Shown piece by piece: positions 1 to 8,346 of a stretch of 64,000 bases of DNA. Position 1 is the stretch's first letter. Each line of letters opens with the position of its first letter. Where the stretch lies: the NCBI RefSeq assembly GCF_040045035.1, contig NZ_JBDZDS010000012.1:143531-207530 (forward strand), read 5' to 3'. The position numbers and the translations under genes are program-made. The stretch comes from Pseudaminobacter sp040045035 (lineage in GTDB: Bacteria; Pseudomonadota; Alphaproteobacteria; Rhizobiales; Rhizobiaceae). The notes beneath the pieces were generated by a model. That model was not told the origin of the DNA. It worked only from the letters and a program-made list of their open reading frames with translations, and searched no databases.

Positions 1-1647
1 GGCGGCGATGGCGACCAGAATGCCGCCGCGCGCCGTGCCGTCGAGCTTGGTCATCACCAACCCGTTGACGCCGGCGATGTTGCGGAAGATCTCGACCTGG
101 TTCAGCGCGTTCTGGCCGGTGGTAGCGTCGACCGTCTGCAGCACGGTGTGTGGGGCCTCCGGATCGAGCTTGCCGAGCACGCGCACGATCTTTTCCAGCT
201 CCGCCATCAGCTCGGCCTTGTTTTGGAGCCGGCCGGCGGTGTCGATGATCAGCACGTCGGAGCCTGCCGCCTTGGCCTTCTCGAAGGCGTCGTAGGCAAG
301 GCCCGCGGCGTCGGCGCCGAGCTTGGAGGAGATCACCGGCGAGCCGGTCCGCTCTCCCCAGATCTTCAGCTGCTCGATGGCCGCGGCGCGGAAAGTGTCG
401 CCGGCGGCCAGCATTACCGAGAGGCCGCCTTCGGTCAGCTTGGCGGCGAGCTTGCCGATGGTGGTGGTCTTGCCTGTGCCGTTGACGCCCACCACCAGAA
501 TGACATGCGGCTTGTGCGACAGGTCGAGCTCGAGCGGCATGGCGACCGGCTTCAGCACCTTCTCGACCTGCTCGGCCATGATGGTGCGCACTTCCGTGTC
601 GGAAACGTCCTTGCCGTAGCGGCTGGAAGACAGCGCATCGGTGATGCGGATAGCCGTTTCCATGCCGAGGTCGGCGCGGATCAGAACGTCCTCCAGTTCC
701 TCCAGCGTGTCCTCATCCAGCTTGCGCTTGGTGAAGACGCCGGCGATGCTGCCGGACAGTTCCTTCGAGGAGCGCGACAGGCCCTGCTTCAGGCGCTGGA
801 ACCAGGTGAGTCTGGGCTCGGGAGCAGCGGGCGCAACGGGCTCGGCCTTCTGCTCGACCTTCTTGGACACTGTCACCTTGCCGACGGAAGCCGACGGGAG
901 AGGCTGGGCCGTTGTAGGCTCGGCCTCTAGCGCCTTCGGCTCGGAAGATGGAACGGGGCGCGCTTCTTCCTGCGGGCCTGAGATGGCTTCGACCTCGGCG
1001 AGCGCAGCCGAGATCTCGATCGGCGTGATTTCCGGGGCTGCCTCGTCGCGGAGCGGATCGATCTCCACCGGCGACGGCTGGCGCAGCGGCGGCAGGATTT
1101 CGGCGGACGGCAGTTCCGCCTTCAGCTCCTCCGACGGAGGTTGCGGCTCGACGGCCGCCTCGTGTTCCGAAACCTGTTCGGCGGGGGCCAGCGTCGAAGC
1201 GGGGATCTCGGCCGGAAAAGTCTCGGGCAGTTCGGCCGGCTCCGGGGGAACCTCGTACGGCGGCTCGGGAACCTCGACCGGTGCCGGCTCCGGAACGACA
1301 GGCTCCGGTTCTGGCTCGGCAGGCGAGGGCTCGGGGGCCGGCTCGTCCGGTCGCGGGCCTGGCGTCGGCTCCTGCGGCGCCGCCGGCAATGGCTGCGGGG
1401 CGGCTTCGGCTGTCGGTGCTATAGGCTGAGCGGCGGGTTCAGCCGGCCTCTCGGCAGCCTGCTCTTCGGCGGGGCTAGGGGCAATCTCGCTCGCCGGCAC
1501 TTCAGCAGCCGGAGGCTGCGCGGGCTCGACGGACGCCGGCTCCAGAACCCGAGCTTCGACAGCCGGAACTGCAGCGGCTTCCGCCTCGACTTCCTCGGCC
1601 GGTTTCTTGCCGAAGGAAAAGACTTTCTTGATGAAGCCGAATGCCAT
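1..1647 (-). CDS. ftsY: Signal recognition particle receptor FtsY (3' end outside window)
   Basis: GTPase that docks the SRP-ribosome complex at the inner membrane for co-translational insertion of membrane proteins. The first 549 residues are visible; the C-terminus lies beyond base 1. The N-terminus (MAFGFIKKVFSFGKKP) is basic and amphipathic, followed by a long Pro/Glu/Ala-rich acidic A domain to about residue 265. The NG domain starts near residue 270. Its P-loop GVNGTGKTTTIGK is at about residues 385-397, and the DTFRAA motif follows. The A domain is long for the family but keeps the usual acidic bias. The gene starts 11 bases after mtaB and is the third gene of a dapF-mtaB-ftsY operon. 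The start is the first ATG of the conserved MAFGFIKK motif. Confidence 0.95.
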   Translation of the reverse strand, partial: MAFGFIKKVFSFGKKPAEEVEAEAAAVPAVEARVLEPASVEPAQPPAAEVPASEIAPSPAEEQAAERPAEPAAQPIAPTAEAAPQPLPAAPQEPTPGPRPDEPAPEPSPAEPEPEPVVPEPAPVEVPEPPYEVPPEPAELPETFPAEIPASTLAPAEQVSEHEAAVEPQPPSEELKAELPSAEILPPLRQPSPVEIDPLRDEAAPEITPIEISAALAEVEAISGPQEEARPVPSSEPKALEAEPTTAQPLPSASVGKVTVSKKVEQKAEPVAPAAPEPRLTWFQRLKQGLSRSSKELSGSIAGVFTKRKLDEDTLEELEDVLIRADLGMETAIRITDALSSSRYGKDVSDTEVRTIMAEQVEKVLKPVAMPLELDLSHKPHVILVVGVNGTGKTTTIGKLAAKLTEGGLSVMLAAGDTFRAAAIEQLKIWGERTGSPVISSKLGADAAGLAYDAFEKAKAAGSDVLIIDTAGRLQNKAELMAELEKIVRVLGKLDPEAPHTVLQTVDATTGQNALNQVEIFRNIAGVNGLVMTKLDGTARGGILVAIAA

Positions 1648-1658
1648 GTCGTGTCTTC

Positions 1659-2942
1659 TCAGGCCGCGGCCATCGCGGCGGGCGCGGCTATCAGCCGGGC
1701 GCCATCCTGGCCGGTGATTGTGGTGGCGAGGATGCTGCCCGGTGCGCCGCCTTCAATGGCCGCAAGCGTAAAACCTTCAGTGCGGCCCAGTCCGTCGCGC
1801 TCGATCAGGATCGACTGGCTTGTGCCGACGAGCCTTTCCAGATGCCGCTGATAGGCCACTTCCCCGGCGGCGCGCAGCCGGGCAGCGCGCTCCTTGATGG
1901 CGCGCCCGTCGACCTGCGGCATGCGCGCGGCGGGTGTGCCTTCGCGCGGGCTGAAGGGGAACACGTGCAGATGGGTCAGCCCGCATTCTTCAACGATCTT
2001 CAGCGAATTCTCGAACATCGCCTCGGTTTCGGTCGGGAAGCCGGCGATCATGTCGGCGCCGAAGACGATGTCAGGGCGCAGCCGCCGCACCTCCTCGCAG
2101 AAGCGGATGGAATCGTCGCGCAGATGGCGCCGCTTCATGCGCTTCAGGATCATGTCGTCGCCCGCCTGCAGCGACAGGTGCAGATGCGGCATCAGCCGCT
2201 TTTCGGTGGCGATCGCGTCCATGAGGTCGTCGTCGGCCTCGATGGAATCGATGGACGACAGCCGCAGTCTCTGTACCTCGGGCACTTGGCGCAGGATCGT
2301 CTTCACCAGCTTGCCGAGTTTTGGCGCGCCCGGCAGGTCGCCGCCGAAACTGGTCATGTCGACGCCGGTCAGCACCACCTCGGCATAGCCGTTGCCGGTG
2401 AGCCGCTTGACCTGCTCGACCACTGCGCCCATCGGCACCGAGCGCGAGTTGCCGCGCCCGTAGGGGATGATGCAGAAGGTGCAGCGATGGTCGCAACCGT
2501 TCTGCACCTGAACGAAGGCGCGCGCCCGGCCCTCGATGGCGTCGACCATGTGGGACGCCGTCTCGCGCACGGAAAAGATGTCGTTGACGCGCGCCTTCTC
2601 GGTGTCGTTGACGCCGAAATCGGGCAGCGCGCGGTAATTGTGCGCCTTCAGCTTCTCCTCGTTGCCGAGCACGAGATCGACCTCGCCCATGGCGGCGAAG
2701 GCGTCGGGATCGGTCTGCGCGGCGCAGCCGGTGACGATGATGCGCGCATCGGGATTTTCGCGCCGCGCCTTGCGGATCGACTGCTTGGCCTGGCGCACGG
2801 CTTCCGCCGTGACGGCGCAGGTGTTGAAGATGACGGCGCCGTTCTTCAGCGCGCCCAGCCCGGCGGCCTCCGCCTCGCGGCGCATCACTTCCGACTCATA
2901 GGTGTTGAGCCGGCAGCCGAAGGTGACGATGTCGATACCCAT
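1659..2942 (-). CDS. mtaB: tRNA (N6-L-threonylcarbamoyladenosine(37)-C2)-methylthiotransferase MtaB
   Basis: Radical-SAM enzyme of the MiaB/MtaB family that adds a methylthio group to t6A37 of ANN-decoding tRNAs. Of 427 residues, the N-terminal UPF0004 domain carries Cys10, Cys42 and Cys73 for one [4Fe-4S] cluster. The radical SAM motif is Cys150-x3-Cys154-x2-Cys157 (CDHRCTFC). A TRAM-like C-terminus follows. The ATG lies inside the dapF stop (TGATG), a one-base overlap indicating translational coupling. A longer frame runs upstream to 3158, but that part overlaps dapF and has no family similarity, so the MGIDIVTFGCRLN start is used. MtaB rather than MiaB is chosen from the TFGCRLN motif and the absence of MiaB-type N-terminal residues. 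Confidence 0.93.
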   Translation of the reverse strand: MGIDIVTFGCRLNTYESEVMRREAEAAGLGALKNGAVIFNTCAVTAEAVRQAKQSIRKARRENPDARIIVTGCAAQTDPDAFAAMGEVDLVLGNEEKLKAHNYRALPDFGVNDTEKARVNDIFSVRETASHMVDAIEGRARAFVQVQNGCDHRCTFCIIPYGRGNSRSVPMGAVVEQVKRLTGNGYAEVVLTGVDMTSFGGDLPGAPKLGKLVKTILRQVPEVQRLRLSSIDSIEADDDLMDAIATEKRLMPHLHLSLQAGDDMILKRMKRRHLRDDSIRFCEEVRRLRPDIVFGADMIAGFPTETEAMFENSLKIVEECGLTHLHVFPFSPREGTPAARMPQVDGRAIKERAARLRAAGEVAYQRHLERLVGTSQSILIERDGLGRTEGFTLAAIEGGAPGSILATTITGQDGARLIAAPAAMAAA

Positions 2943-3826
2943 CAGGCGACGTCCTGCTGGTCGCGCTGCCACGCGCCGGTGGCGGGGTCGAAGGTCCCTG
3001 AGAATTCCCATTCCGCCGGGCCAGTCATGACGACATGGTCGTCGTCGCGCCATTCGATCTTGAGCCTGCCGCCGCTCGGCACCGTAACCGTGACGGCGCG
3101 GCCGGTGCGGCCGGTGCGCGCGGCCGACACGGCGGCGGCGCAGGTGGCCGATCCGCAAGCCAGCGTCAGGCCGGCGCCGCGCTCCCAGGTGCGCAGGTTC
3201 ATCGTTTCGCGCGAGGTCACCTGCGCGATGGAAATGTTGGCGCGCTCGGGAAAGATCGGGTGGTTTTCGAGCAGGGGCCCGAACCGCTCCAGTTCATAGG
3301 ACCAGACGTCCCGATCGACCCAGAAGATGGCGTGAGGATTGCCCATCGAGGCAACCGAGGGCGAGTGCAGCACCGGGGCATCGATGGGGCCGATCTGCAG
3401 CTCGATCATGCGGGTGTCGCGGAACTCCTCGGCAAGCGGAATGTCCTCCCAGCCGAAGCGCGGCACACCCATGTCGACCGAGATCAGCCCGTCGGCATGT
3501 TCCTCGGCATTGAGGATGCCTGCCACGGTCTCGAAGGTGAAGATCTTCTGCCCGGTCTCCGCGGCCAGCGCCTGCACCACGCACCTTGTGCCATTGCCGC
3601 AGGCCTGCGCGAGACTGCCGTCCGAATTGATGATCTCTATGTAGTTGTGCGTGCCCGGCGTGCGCGGGTCGTGGATGGCCATGATCTGATCGAACTTGGT
3701 CGCCGGATTGGCGTTCAGCGCGACAGCCGCTGCCGGTGTCACGCGATCCGCGCGGCCACGCATGTCGGCAACGACGATTTCGTTGCCGAGTCCGTTCATC
3801 TTGGCGAAGGGTGTTCCATTATCCAT
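2942..3826 (-). CDS. dapF: Diaminopimelate epimerase
   Basis: Converts LL- to meso-diaminopimelate, the last step before meso-DAP enters lysine and peptidoglycan synthesis. This is a PLP-independent cytoplasmic two-cysteine enzyme. Both active-site motifs are present: Cys76 in QACGNGTRCV and Cys224 in LACGSATCAA. The N-terminal FAKMNGLGNE is also typical. The length, 294 residues, is slightly above the family norm of about 275. It is the first gene of the dapF-mtaB-ftsY operon and its TGA overlaps the mtaB ATG. Confidence 0.96.
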   Translation of the reverse strand: MDNGTPFAKMNGLGNEIVVADMRGRADRVTPAAAVALNANPATKFDQIMAIHDPRTPGTHNYIEIINSDGSLAQACGNGTRCVVQALAAETGQKIFTFETVAGILNAEEHADGLISVDMGVPRFGWEDIPLAEEFRDTRMIELQIGPIDAPVLHSPSVASMGNPHAIFWVDRDVWSYELERFGPLLENHPIFPERANISIAQVTSRETMNLRTWERGAGLTLACGSATCAAAVSAARTGRTGRAVTVTVPSGGRLKIEWRDDDHVVMTGPAEWEFSGTFDPATGAWQRDQQDVA

Positions 3827-3919
3827 TGCGGCCTATATGGCGGAAACGACGGCGAATTACCAGTGGAGAAGGGCGGCCGGCCTGATCCCGCGCCCTCCAC
3901 TGGGCCTTGTTTGCCATGC

Positions 3920-4438
3920 CTATATTTTGCGGCTCGCCTCGAACAGGAACCAGGTGCGGCGCTCGGCCTCGTCGATGAAAGTTTCCAGGATGCTCGTCGT
4001 GGCGACGTCGCGCTCGTCGTCACAGAGTTCATGGGCGCTGCGCATGCTGGCGATTAGGGCCTCGTTGTCCTCGCGCAGCTCGCTCAGCATGTCCTGGGGC
4101 GTGACGAAGTCGGCGTCGTTGTCATCGATGCGCTGAAGGCGAGCAATATGGCCGATGGAGCGTATCGTGGTGCCACCCAGCTTGCGGACGCGTTCGGCCA
4201 AATCGTCGGTCATTTCGAAGATCTGCTCGGCATGCTCGTCGAGCAGCAGGTGGTAGTCGCGAAAATGCGGGCCGCTGACATGCCAGTGGAAATTCTTGGT
4301 CTTCAGGTAAAGAGCAAAGACATCGGCCACGAGCGCGTTGAGCGCCCCGGTGATGTCGCGGCGCGCATTGTCGCCGAGGCCGGTCGGCGTGGTGAGCGGG
4401 GCCTTGCGGCGGGTCTTGGCGGTGCTGGCTTCCGGCAT
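3920..4438 (-). CDS. dps: DNA starvation/stationary-phase protection protein Dps
   Basis: Ferritin-like mini-ferritin that oxidises Fe(II) with hydrogen peroxide, stores iron as a dodecamer and protects DNA. It has 172 residues with a basic N-terminal tail (TAKTRRK) suited to DNA binding. The inter-subunit ferroxidase ligands are in the expected pattern: His51 (NFHWHV), His63, Asp67 and Glu71. The start at 4438 is preceded by a good AGGGAG ribosome-binding site. A longer frame to 4711 has no support and overlaps the next gene. It is monocistronic. OxyR or Fur-type control is usual for the family but no operator was identified. Confidence 0.92.
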   Translation of the reverse strand: MPEASTAKTRRKAPLTTPTGLGDNARRDITGALNALVADVFALYLKTKNFHWHVSGPHFRDYHLLLDEHAEQIFEMTDDLAERVRKLGGTTIRSIGHIARLQRIDDNDADFVTPQDMLSELREDNEALIASMRSAHELCDDERDVATTSILETFIDEAERRTWFLFEASRKI

Positions 4439-4515
4439 GGTGGACGCTCCCTGTAGCGAGTTCGTTACCACCCAGAAATGCAGACGCCCGAAGTCTGTTC
4501 CCGCGAGGAGCCAGC

Positions 4516-5565
4516 TCATCCTGCCGGGAGCGGTCTTTTCTCTTCCAGCGGTATATCCCAGACCTCGCCGGCCACCATGGCGCGGAATTTTTCGCGGGAA
4601 ACGTCGTGGGCGTCGAGCGCTTCCAGCAGCTTGGCGCGGGGTTCCTCGATCGGTTCGTTGGTGAGGTGGAACGTGCCCCAGTGGCAGCCGGCGGCGAAGG
4701 CAGCGTTGCACAGCAGCATGGCGCGAACCGCTTCGTCGGGGTTCTGGTGATGCGGGGCCATGAACCAGCGCGGCTCATAGGCGCCGATGGGCAGGATGGC
4801 CAGCCGCACGCCGCCATGCTTTTCGGCGACGTGCCGGTAGTTGATACCGTCGTGAAATCCGGTATCGCCAGCGAAATAGATCTTGCCCGCCGAGGTCTCG
4901 ACGACGAAGCCGGACCACAGCGCCATGCGCCGGTCCTTGGTGCCGCGTGCCGACCAGTGATGGGCTGGCTCGAGGTGGATCGCGACTCCGTCCAGCTCGA
5001 ACCGGTCGCCCCAGTCGCCGGTGCAGACGCGCATGTCGGGCACCCTTCCACGGATGATCGCGTCGTTGCCCAACGGGGTGATGACCAGCGGGTCGTAAGC
5101 CGCATGCAGCCGCCTCAGCGTGGCGAGATCGAGGTGGTCGTAGTGATTGTGGCTGACGAGCACGAGGTCGATGGGCGGCAGGTCGCCCAACGCGATGCCG
5201 GGCGGGTTTACCCGCTTCGGCCCGGCGAAGGAGAGGGGCGACACGCGGGCCGACCATACCGGGTCGGTGAGGATGTTGAGGCCGGCGGTCTGGATCAGCA
5301 GCGAGGCGTGGCCGACCATGGTGACCCGGAGGCCGCCGCCGTTGATTTGCGGCTCGGGCTTTGCCGCTGCGAATGGGCTCGGCCACGATGCCGGCCACTT
5401 GGTGCGGCGCTTGCCAAGCTGCCACTTCAGCAAGGCCGAATAGCCGGCCGGCGTTTTGCCGTTGGGATTGAAGAAGCGGCGGCCGTCGAAGTGATCGCTC
5501 GCGGGGCCCTGGTAGTAAAGATTGGCGGCTTTCGGCTTCTTCGCCATTGCGGGACCGATCGTCAT
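4516..5565 (-). CDS. MBL-fold metal-dependent hydrolase, NAPE-PLD/UlaG-like
   Basis: A metallo-beta-lactamase superfamily hydrolase of 349 residues. The metal motif SHNHYDHLD (HxHxDH at about residues 139-144) is intact. Further family ligands appear in EPAHHWSARG, YFAGDTGFHD and the late HWGTFHLTNEP. This motif set and the HFDGRRFFNP N-terminus resemble the NAPE-PLD-like branch, including enzymes annotated as N-acyl-phosphatidylethanolamine phospholipase D-like. The bacterial substrate is not known. ATG codons at 5565 and 5547 are both possible, and neither has a clear ribosome-binding site. There is no signal peptide, so it is probably cytoplasmic. It stands alone between dps and a VOC gene. 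Confidence 0.82.
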   Translation of the reverse strand: MTIGPAMAKKPKAANLYYQGPASDHFDGRRFFNPNGKTPAGYSALLKWQLGKRRTKWPASWPSPFAAAKPEPQINGGGLRVTMVGHASLLIQTAGLNILTDPVWSARVSPLSFAGPKRVNPPGIALGDLPPIDLVLVSHNHYDHLDLATLRRLHAAYDPLVITPLGNDAIIRGRVPDMRVCTGDWGDRFELDGVAIHLEPAHHWSARGTKDRRMALWSGFVVETSAGKIYFAGDTGFHDGINYRHVAEKHGGVRLAILPIGAYEPRWFMAPHHQNPDEAVRAMLLCNAAFAAGCHWGTFHLTNEPIEEPRAKLLEALDAHDVSREKFRAMVAGEVWDIPLEEKRPLPAG

Positions 5566-5708
5566 TCACGCGGGCACTGCGCCCGAGGCGGGTTCGCAGC
5601 CAAAGATAGGGATGCCGGCCGCTGGCGCAAGCATTTGCAGGCGGAAAGACCAATTACGGCAGCCCGAATTTGCTAGTCTGTGCTCGACATGCCGGAAGGA
5701 AAGGGAAG

Positions 5709-6149
5709 GTGAAGAAGCGCACCAAGGAACCATGGATGGCAGCGGACGATTTCGGCCGCTCCCTGCCGACAGGGGTCGGCATCAACCTGCTGGTCGACGA
5801 GATCGAGCCGATGGCGATGTTCTGCCGCGACGTGCTGGGCGCAACCCTCGTCTATTCCGACGAGGATTTCGCGGCCGTGCGGCTGCTCGGGTCGGTGTTC
5901 ATGCTTCATGCCGACCACAGCTATCGCGACAATCCCATGACCGGCGTCATCGCAGGCGTTGAAACACGGGGCGCGGGCCTGGAAATCCGGCTTTACGGGA
6001 CTGATCCCGATCGGGCCGAAGCCTTGGCGCGTCAGCACGACCACATCGTCCTCTCAGGGTCTGTCGACAAGCCTCACGGGCTGCGCGAATGCCATCTGGT
6101 GGGACCGTGCGGCTACGTCTTCGTGCCGAGCCTGCCGATCGGCGCTTAA
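5709..6149 (+). CDS. VOC (glyoxalase/bleomycin-resistance fold) family protein
   Basis: Small vicinal-oxygen-chelate fold protein of about 146 residues. The first beta-alpha-beta-beta-beta module is recognisable (GINLLVDEIEPMAMFCRDVLGATLVYSDEDFAAVRLLGSVFMLHAD is the stretch, only partly quoted here by position: residues about 20-62). The substrate is unknown. The start is uncertain: the GTG at 5709 has AAGGA eight bases upstream, while the ATG at 5736 has AAGGAA six bases upstream. Keeping the KEPW segment before the second start favours 5709. It is transcribed divergently from the MBL-fold hydrolase. Confidence 0.7.
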   Translation: MKKRTKEPWMAADDFGRSLPTGVGINLLVDEIEPMAMFCRDVLGATLVYSDEDFAAVRLLGSVFMLHADHSYRDNPMTGVIAGVETRGAGLEIRLYGTDPDRAEALARQHDHIVLSGSVDKPHGLRECHLVGPCGYVFVPSLPIGA

Positions 6150-6304
6150 CGGCCCTCCTGGGCGGGGAGGTTGAGGCATTTTTGCAACAGTTCTCTTCCG
6201 CAAACCGTATTTTAACCATATGCGGTTGAAATATCGCCAACATCGTCATGTGAGTGGCGTGATGAGTTGATGGACGGCACGGCCGTTTCCCACGGAGGTG
6301 TGGC

Positions 6305-6850
6305 ATGATTTTTTCGAGAACTGGCCTGTTGGCCGTATCGCTGGTAGCGTTGGCGGCAAGCGGGTGCCAAAGTTCGCGATGGTCTCCGGTGGACACGCAG
6401 CCCGCGCCACTGATAGCTGCACCGGCCGGCCAGGTGACCAGCGGCCAGCTTCCGCCGCCGATGTCTCCGGGCGCTGCAGATCCCTCGCAGTTCCCCGCAG
6501 CACCCGGCACCGACAACGACACCCAGATGGCTGCCCTGCCGCCGAGTTCCGGCTCCGCCTCAAATGCGCCCGACCTGACGGCCGGCAGCGTCGCCGGCGT
6601 CTGGAACGCCAGCGTCGGCGGCCAGAGCTGCCGGGTGGCGACCCCGCAGACCAAGTTCGGCCAGGGTTACCGCGCCGGTCCGCTGCGCTGCCCCGCGCCG
6701 ATCGATGGCGTGAAGTCCTGGAGCGTATCCGGCAAGCAGCTTACCCTCTATGATGAGAATGGCGGTACGCTGGCGCGGCTCTATTCGTCGGGTCCGGAAA
6801 AATTCGATGGCCAGACCGAGAGCGGCCTTCCGGTCTCGTTGAGCAGATAA
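6305..6850 (+). CDS. omp19: Omp19-type outer-membrane lipoprotein, AprI/Inh protease-inhibitor family
   Basis: A lipoprotein of 181 residues with a signal peptide and a lipobox ending at Cys21 (AASGC). A Pro/Ala-rich linker follows, then a C-terminal Inh-type beta-barrel domain. The motifs VAGVWNAS, GGQSC, ATPQTK, GQGYRAGPLRCP and LYDENGGT match what I recall of Brucella Omp19 almost word for word. In Brucella, Omp19 is a surface-exposed lipoprotein reported to inhibit proteases broadly. The conserved cysteine pair (GGQSC and LRCP) is typical of the Inh fold. It is followed by zapE with an 80-base gap. Confidence 0.88.
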   Translation: MIFSRTGLLAVSLVALAASGCQSSRWSPVDTQPAPLIAAPAGQVTSGQLPPPMSPGAADPSQFPAAPGTDNDTQMAALPPSSGSASNAPDLTAGSVAGVWNASVGGQSCRVATPQTKFGQGYRAGPLRCPAPIDGVKSWSVSGKQLTLYDENGGTLARLYSSGPEKFDGQTESGLPVSLSR

Positions 6851-6930
6851 GGGACAGGCGAGGCGTGGGCGCTGTCGTCCCATTCGCCACGCCGTTCTCA
6901 ACCTGGTAGCAAGCTTCAGAGACGTAATCG

Positions 6931-8118
6931 ATGCATCTGCGTGACGGTATTCAGACGCGTGCCACCGTCAGGCAGCGCTATGACCACCTTGTGGAGACGA
7001 AGGCGATTGCCCGCGATCCCGCGCAGGAGGGGATCGTTGCGGCGCTCGATCGACTGATCGACGAGCTCTGCGCCAAGAGGCTGGCGCAGAAGTCGAGTGC
7101 CCTCGGCTGGCTGTTCGGCAAGAAGCGTAGCCACGCCCATGTGAAGGGGCTCTACATCCACGGCGACGTCGGCCGCGGTAAGACGATGCTGATGGACATG
7201 TTCTTCGAGCTCGTCCCGGCGCGGCGCAAGCGCCGCATGCATTTCAACGACTTCATGACCGAGGCGCAGGACCGCATCCAGAAGCACCGGCTGGCGCGCA
7301 AGAACGGCGAGACCAGGCAGGACGACCCTATCCCGCCCGTGGCCGCGGCGCTGGCCGAAGAGGCCTGGGTGCTGTGCTTCGACGAGTTCACCGTCACCGA
7401 CATCGCCGATGCGATGATCCTGTCGCGGCTGTTCTCTGCGCTTTTCGCCAACGGCGTGGTTCTGGTGGCGACCTCGAACGTCGCGCCCGACGACCTCTAC
7501 CGCGACGGCCTCAATCGCGGCCTGTTCCTGCCCTTCGTGGACCTGCTGAAGCGGCATGTCGAAGTGCTCGACCTCGATGCCGACAAGGACTACCGCCTGC
7601 AAAAGCTCAACCGCATGCCGGTCTACCTGACGCCGGCAGGCGTGCAGGCCGACCGGCAGATGGACGAGGCCTGGCAGGCGGTCACGCAGGGGCGCGTGGT
7701 CGCGCCGGCGACGCTGACGGTCAAGGGGCGCCATATTCCGGTGCCGCTGGCCACGGATGATGCGGCACGCTTCACCTTTGCCGATCTTTGCGAGCACCCG
7801 CACGGCGCGCGCGATTTTCTGGCCATCGCCGGGCGCTACTCGACGATCTTCCTCGATCATGTGCCGGTGCTGGCCGAGGGCAAGCGCAACGAGGCCAAGC
7901 GCTTCATTCTGCTGATCGACACGCTCTACGATCAGCATATCCGGCTGGTCCTCAGCGCCGCGGCGCCGCCGCATGCGCTTTATGCGGGCAAACGCGGCAC
8001 CGAGGCCTTCGAGTTCGACCGCACCGTGTCGCGGTTGATGGAGATGCAGAGCCGCGATTGGCTCGACGGCTGGGCTGCACGCCATGCCCAGGGCGGAGCG
8101 CATGCGGCCAGCCGGTAA
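6931..8118 (+). CDS. zapE: Cell division protein ZapE (AFG1-like ATPase)
   Basis: AAA-type P-loop ATPase of 395 residues. In E. coli, ZapE associates with the Z-ring and modulates FtsZ; the mitochondrial relative is AFG1/LACE1. The Walker A motif GDVGRGKTMLMD is at about residues 79-90, and the Walker B-like motif LCFDEF follows. Other family signatures are GLYIHGDVG, HFNDFM and the C-terminal DRTVSRLMEMQS. It lies immediately upstream of mdh, an arrangement common in rhizobia. The 228-base gap carries its own candidate promoter, so cotranscription is not certain. Confidence 0.92.
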   Translation: MHLRDGIQTRATVRQRYDHLVETKAIARDPAQEGIVAALDRLIDELCAKRLAQKSSALGWLFGKKRSHAHVKGLYIHGDVGRGKTMLMDMFFELVPARRKRRMHFNDFMTEAQDRIQKHRLARKNGETRQDDPIPPVAAALAEEAWVLCFDEFTVTDIADAMILSRLFSALFANGVVLVATSNVAPDDLYRDGLNRGLFLPFVDLLKRHVEVLDLDADKDYRLQKLNRMPVYLTPAGVQADRQMDEAWQAVTQGRVVAPATLTVKGRHIPVPLATDDAARFTFADLCEHPHGARDFLAIAGRYSTIFLDHVPVLAEGKRNEAKRFILLIDTLYDQHIRLVLSAAAPPHALYAGKRGTEAFEFDRTVSRLMEMQSRDWLDGWAARHAQGGAHAASR

Positions 8119-8155
8119 AACCTCGCAATTCCGACCGAATAAATCGGGTAAAAGT

Positions 8156-8175
8156 TTGACGTTTACGTAAGTCAA
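8156..8175. promoter_or_regulatory. Imperfect inverted repeat upstream of mdh
   Basis: In the 228-base AT-richer gap between zapE and mdh, TTGAC (8156-8160) and GTCAA (8171-8175) flank a central palindromic TTACGTAA. The outer arms are offset by one base from the centre of the inner palindrome. TTGAC could also be a -35 element; the possible -10 near 8181 is weak. It is a candidate operator or promoter for the mdh-suc cluster, with no regulator assigned. Confidence 0.35.
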
Positions 8176-8346
8176 TTTGCTTCTAAACGATTGAAATACT
8201 TGAGGTCGAAATAATCGGTTGAATTTTTTCAGCCGCGAGGCTATTTCAGCCGTCGGAATTCTGGCTACATAACCCTGTTCAATCTGGCCTAAACGCTCTC
8301 CGCCGGCGCCGTCGCGTCCGGTCCAGCAAAGGGAAAATATCCTCAC

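Noticed and set aside
5709..6149. VOC protein as a bleomycin or fosfomycin resistance gene
   Set aside because: The fold is shared by many enzymes and no resistance-specific motif or context is present.
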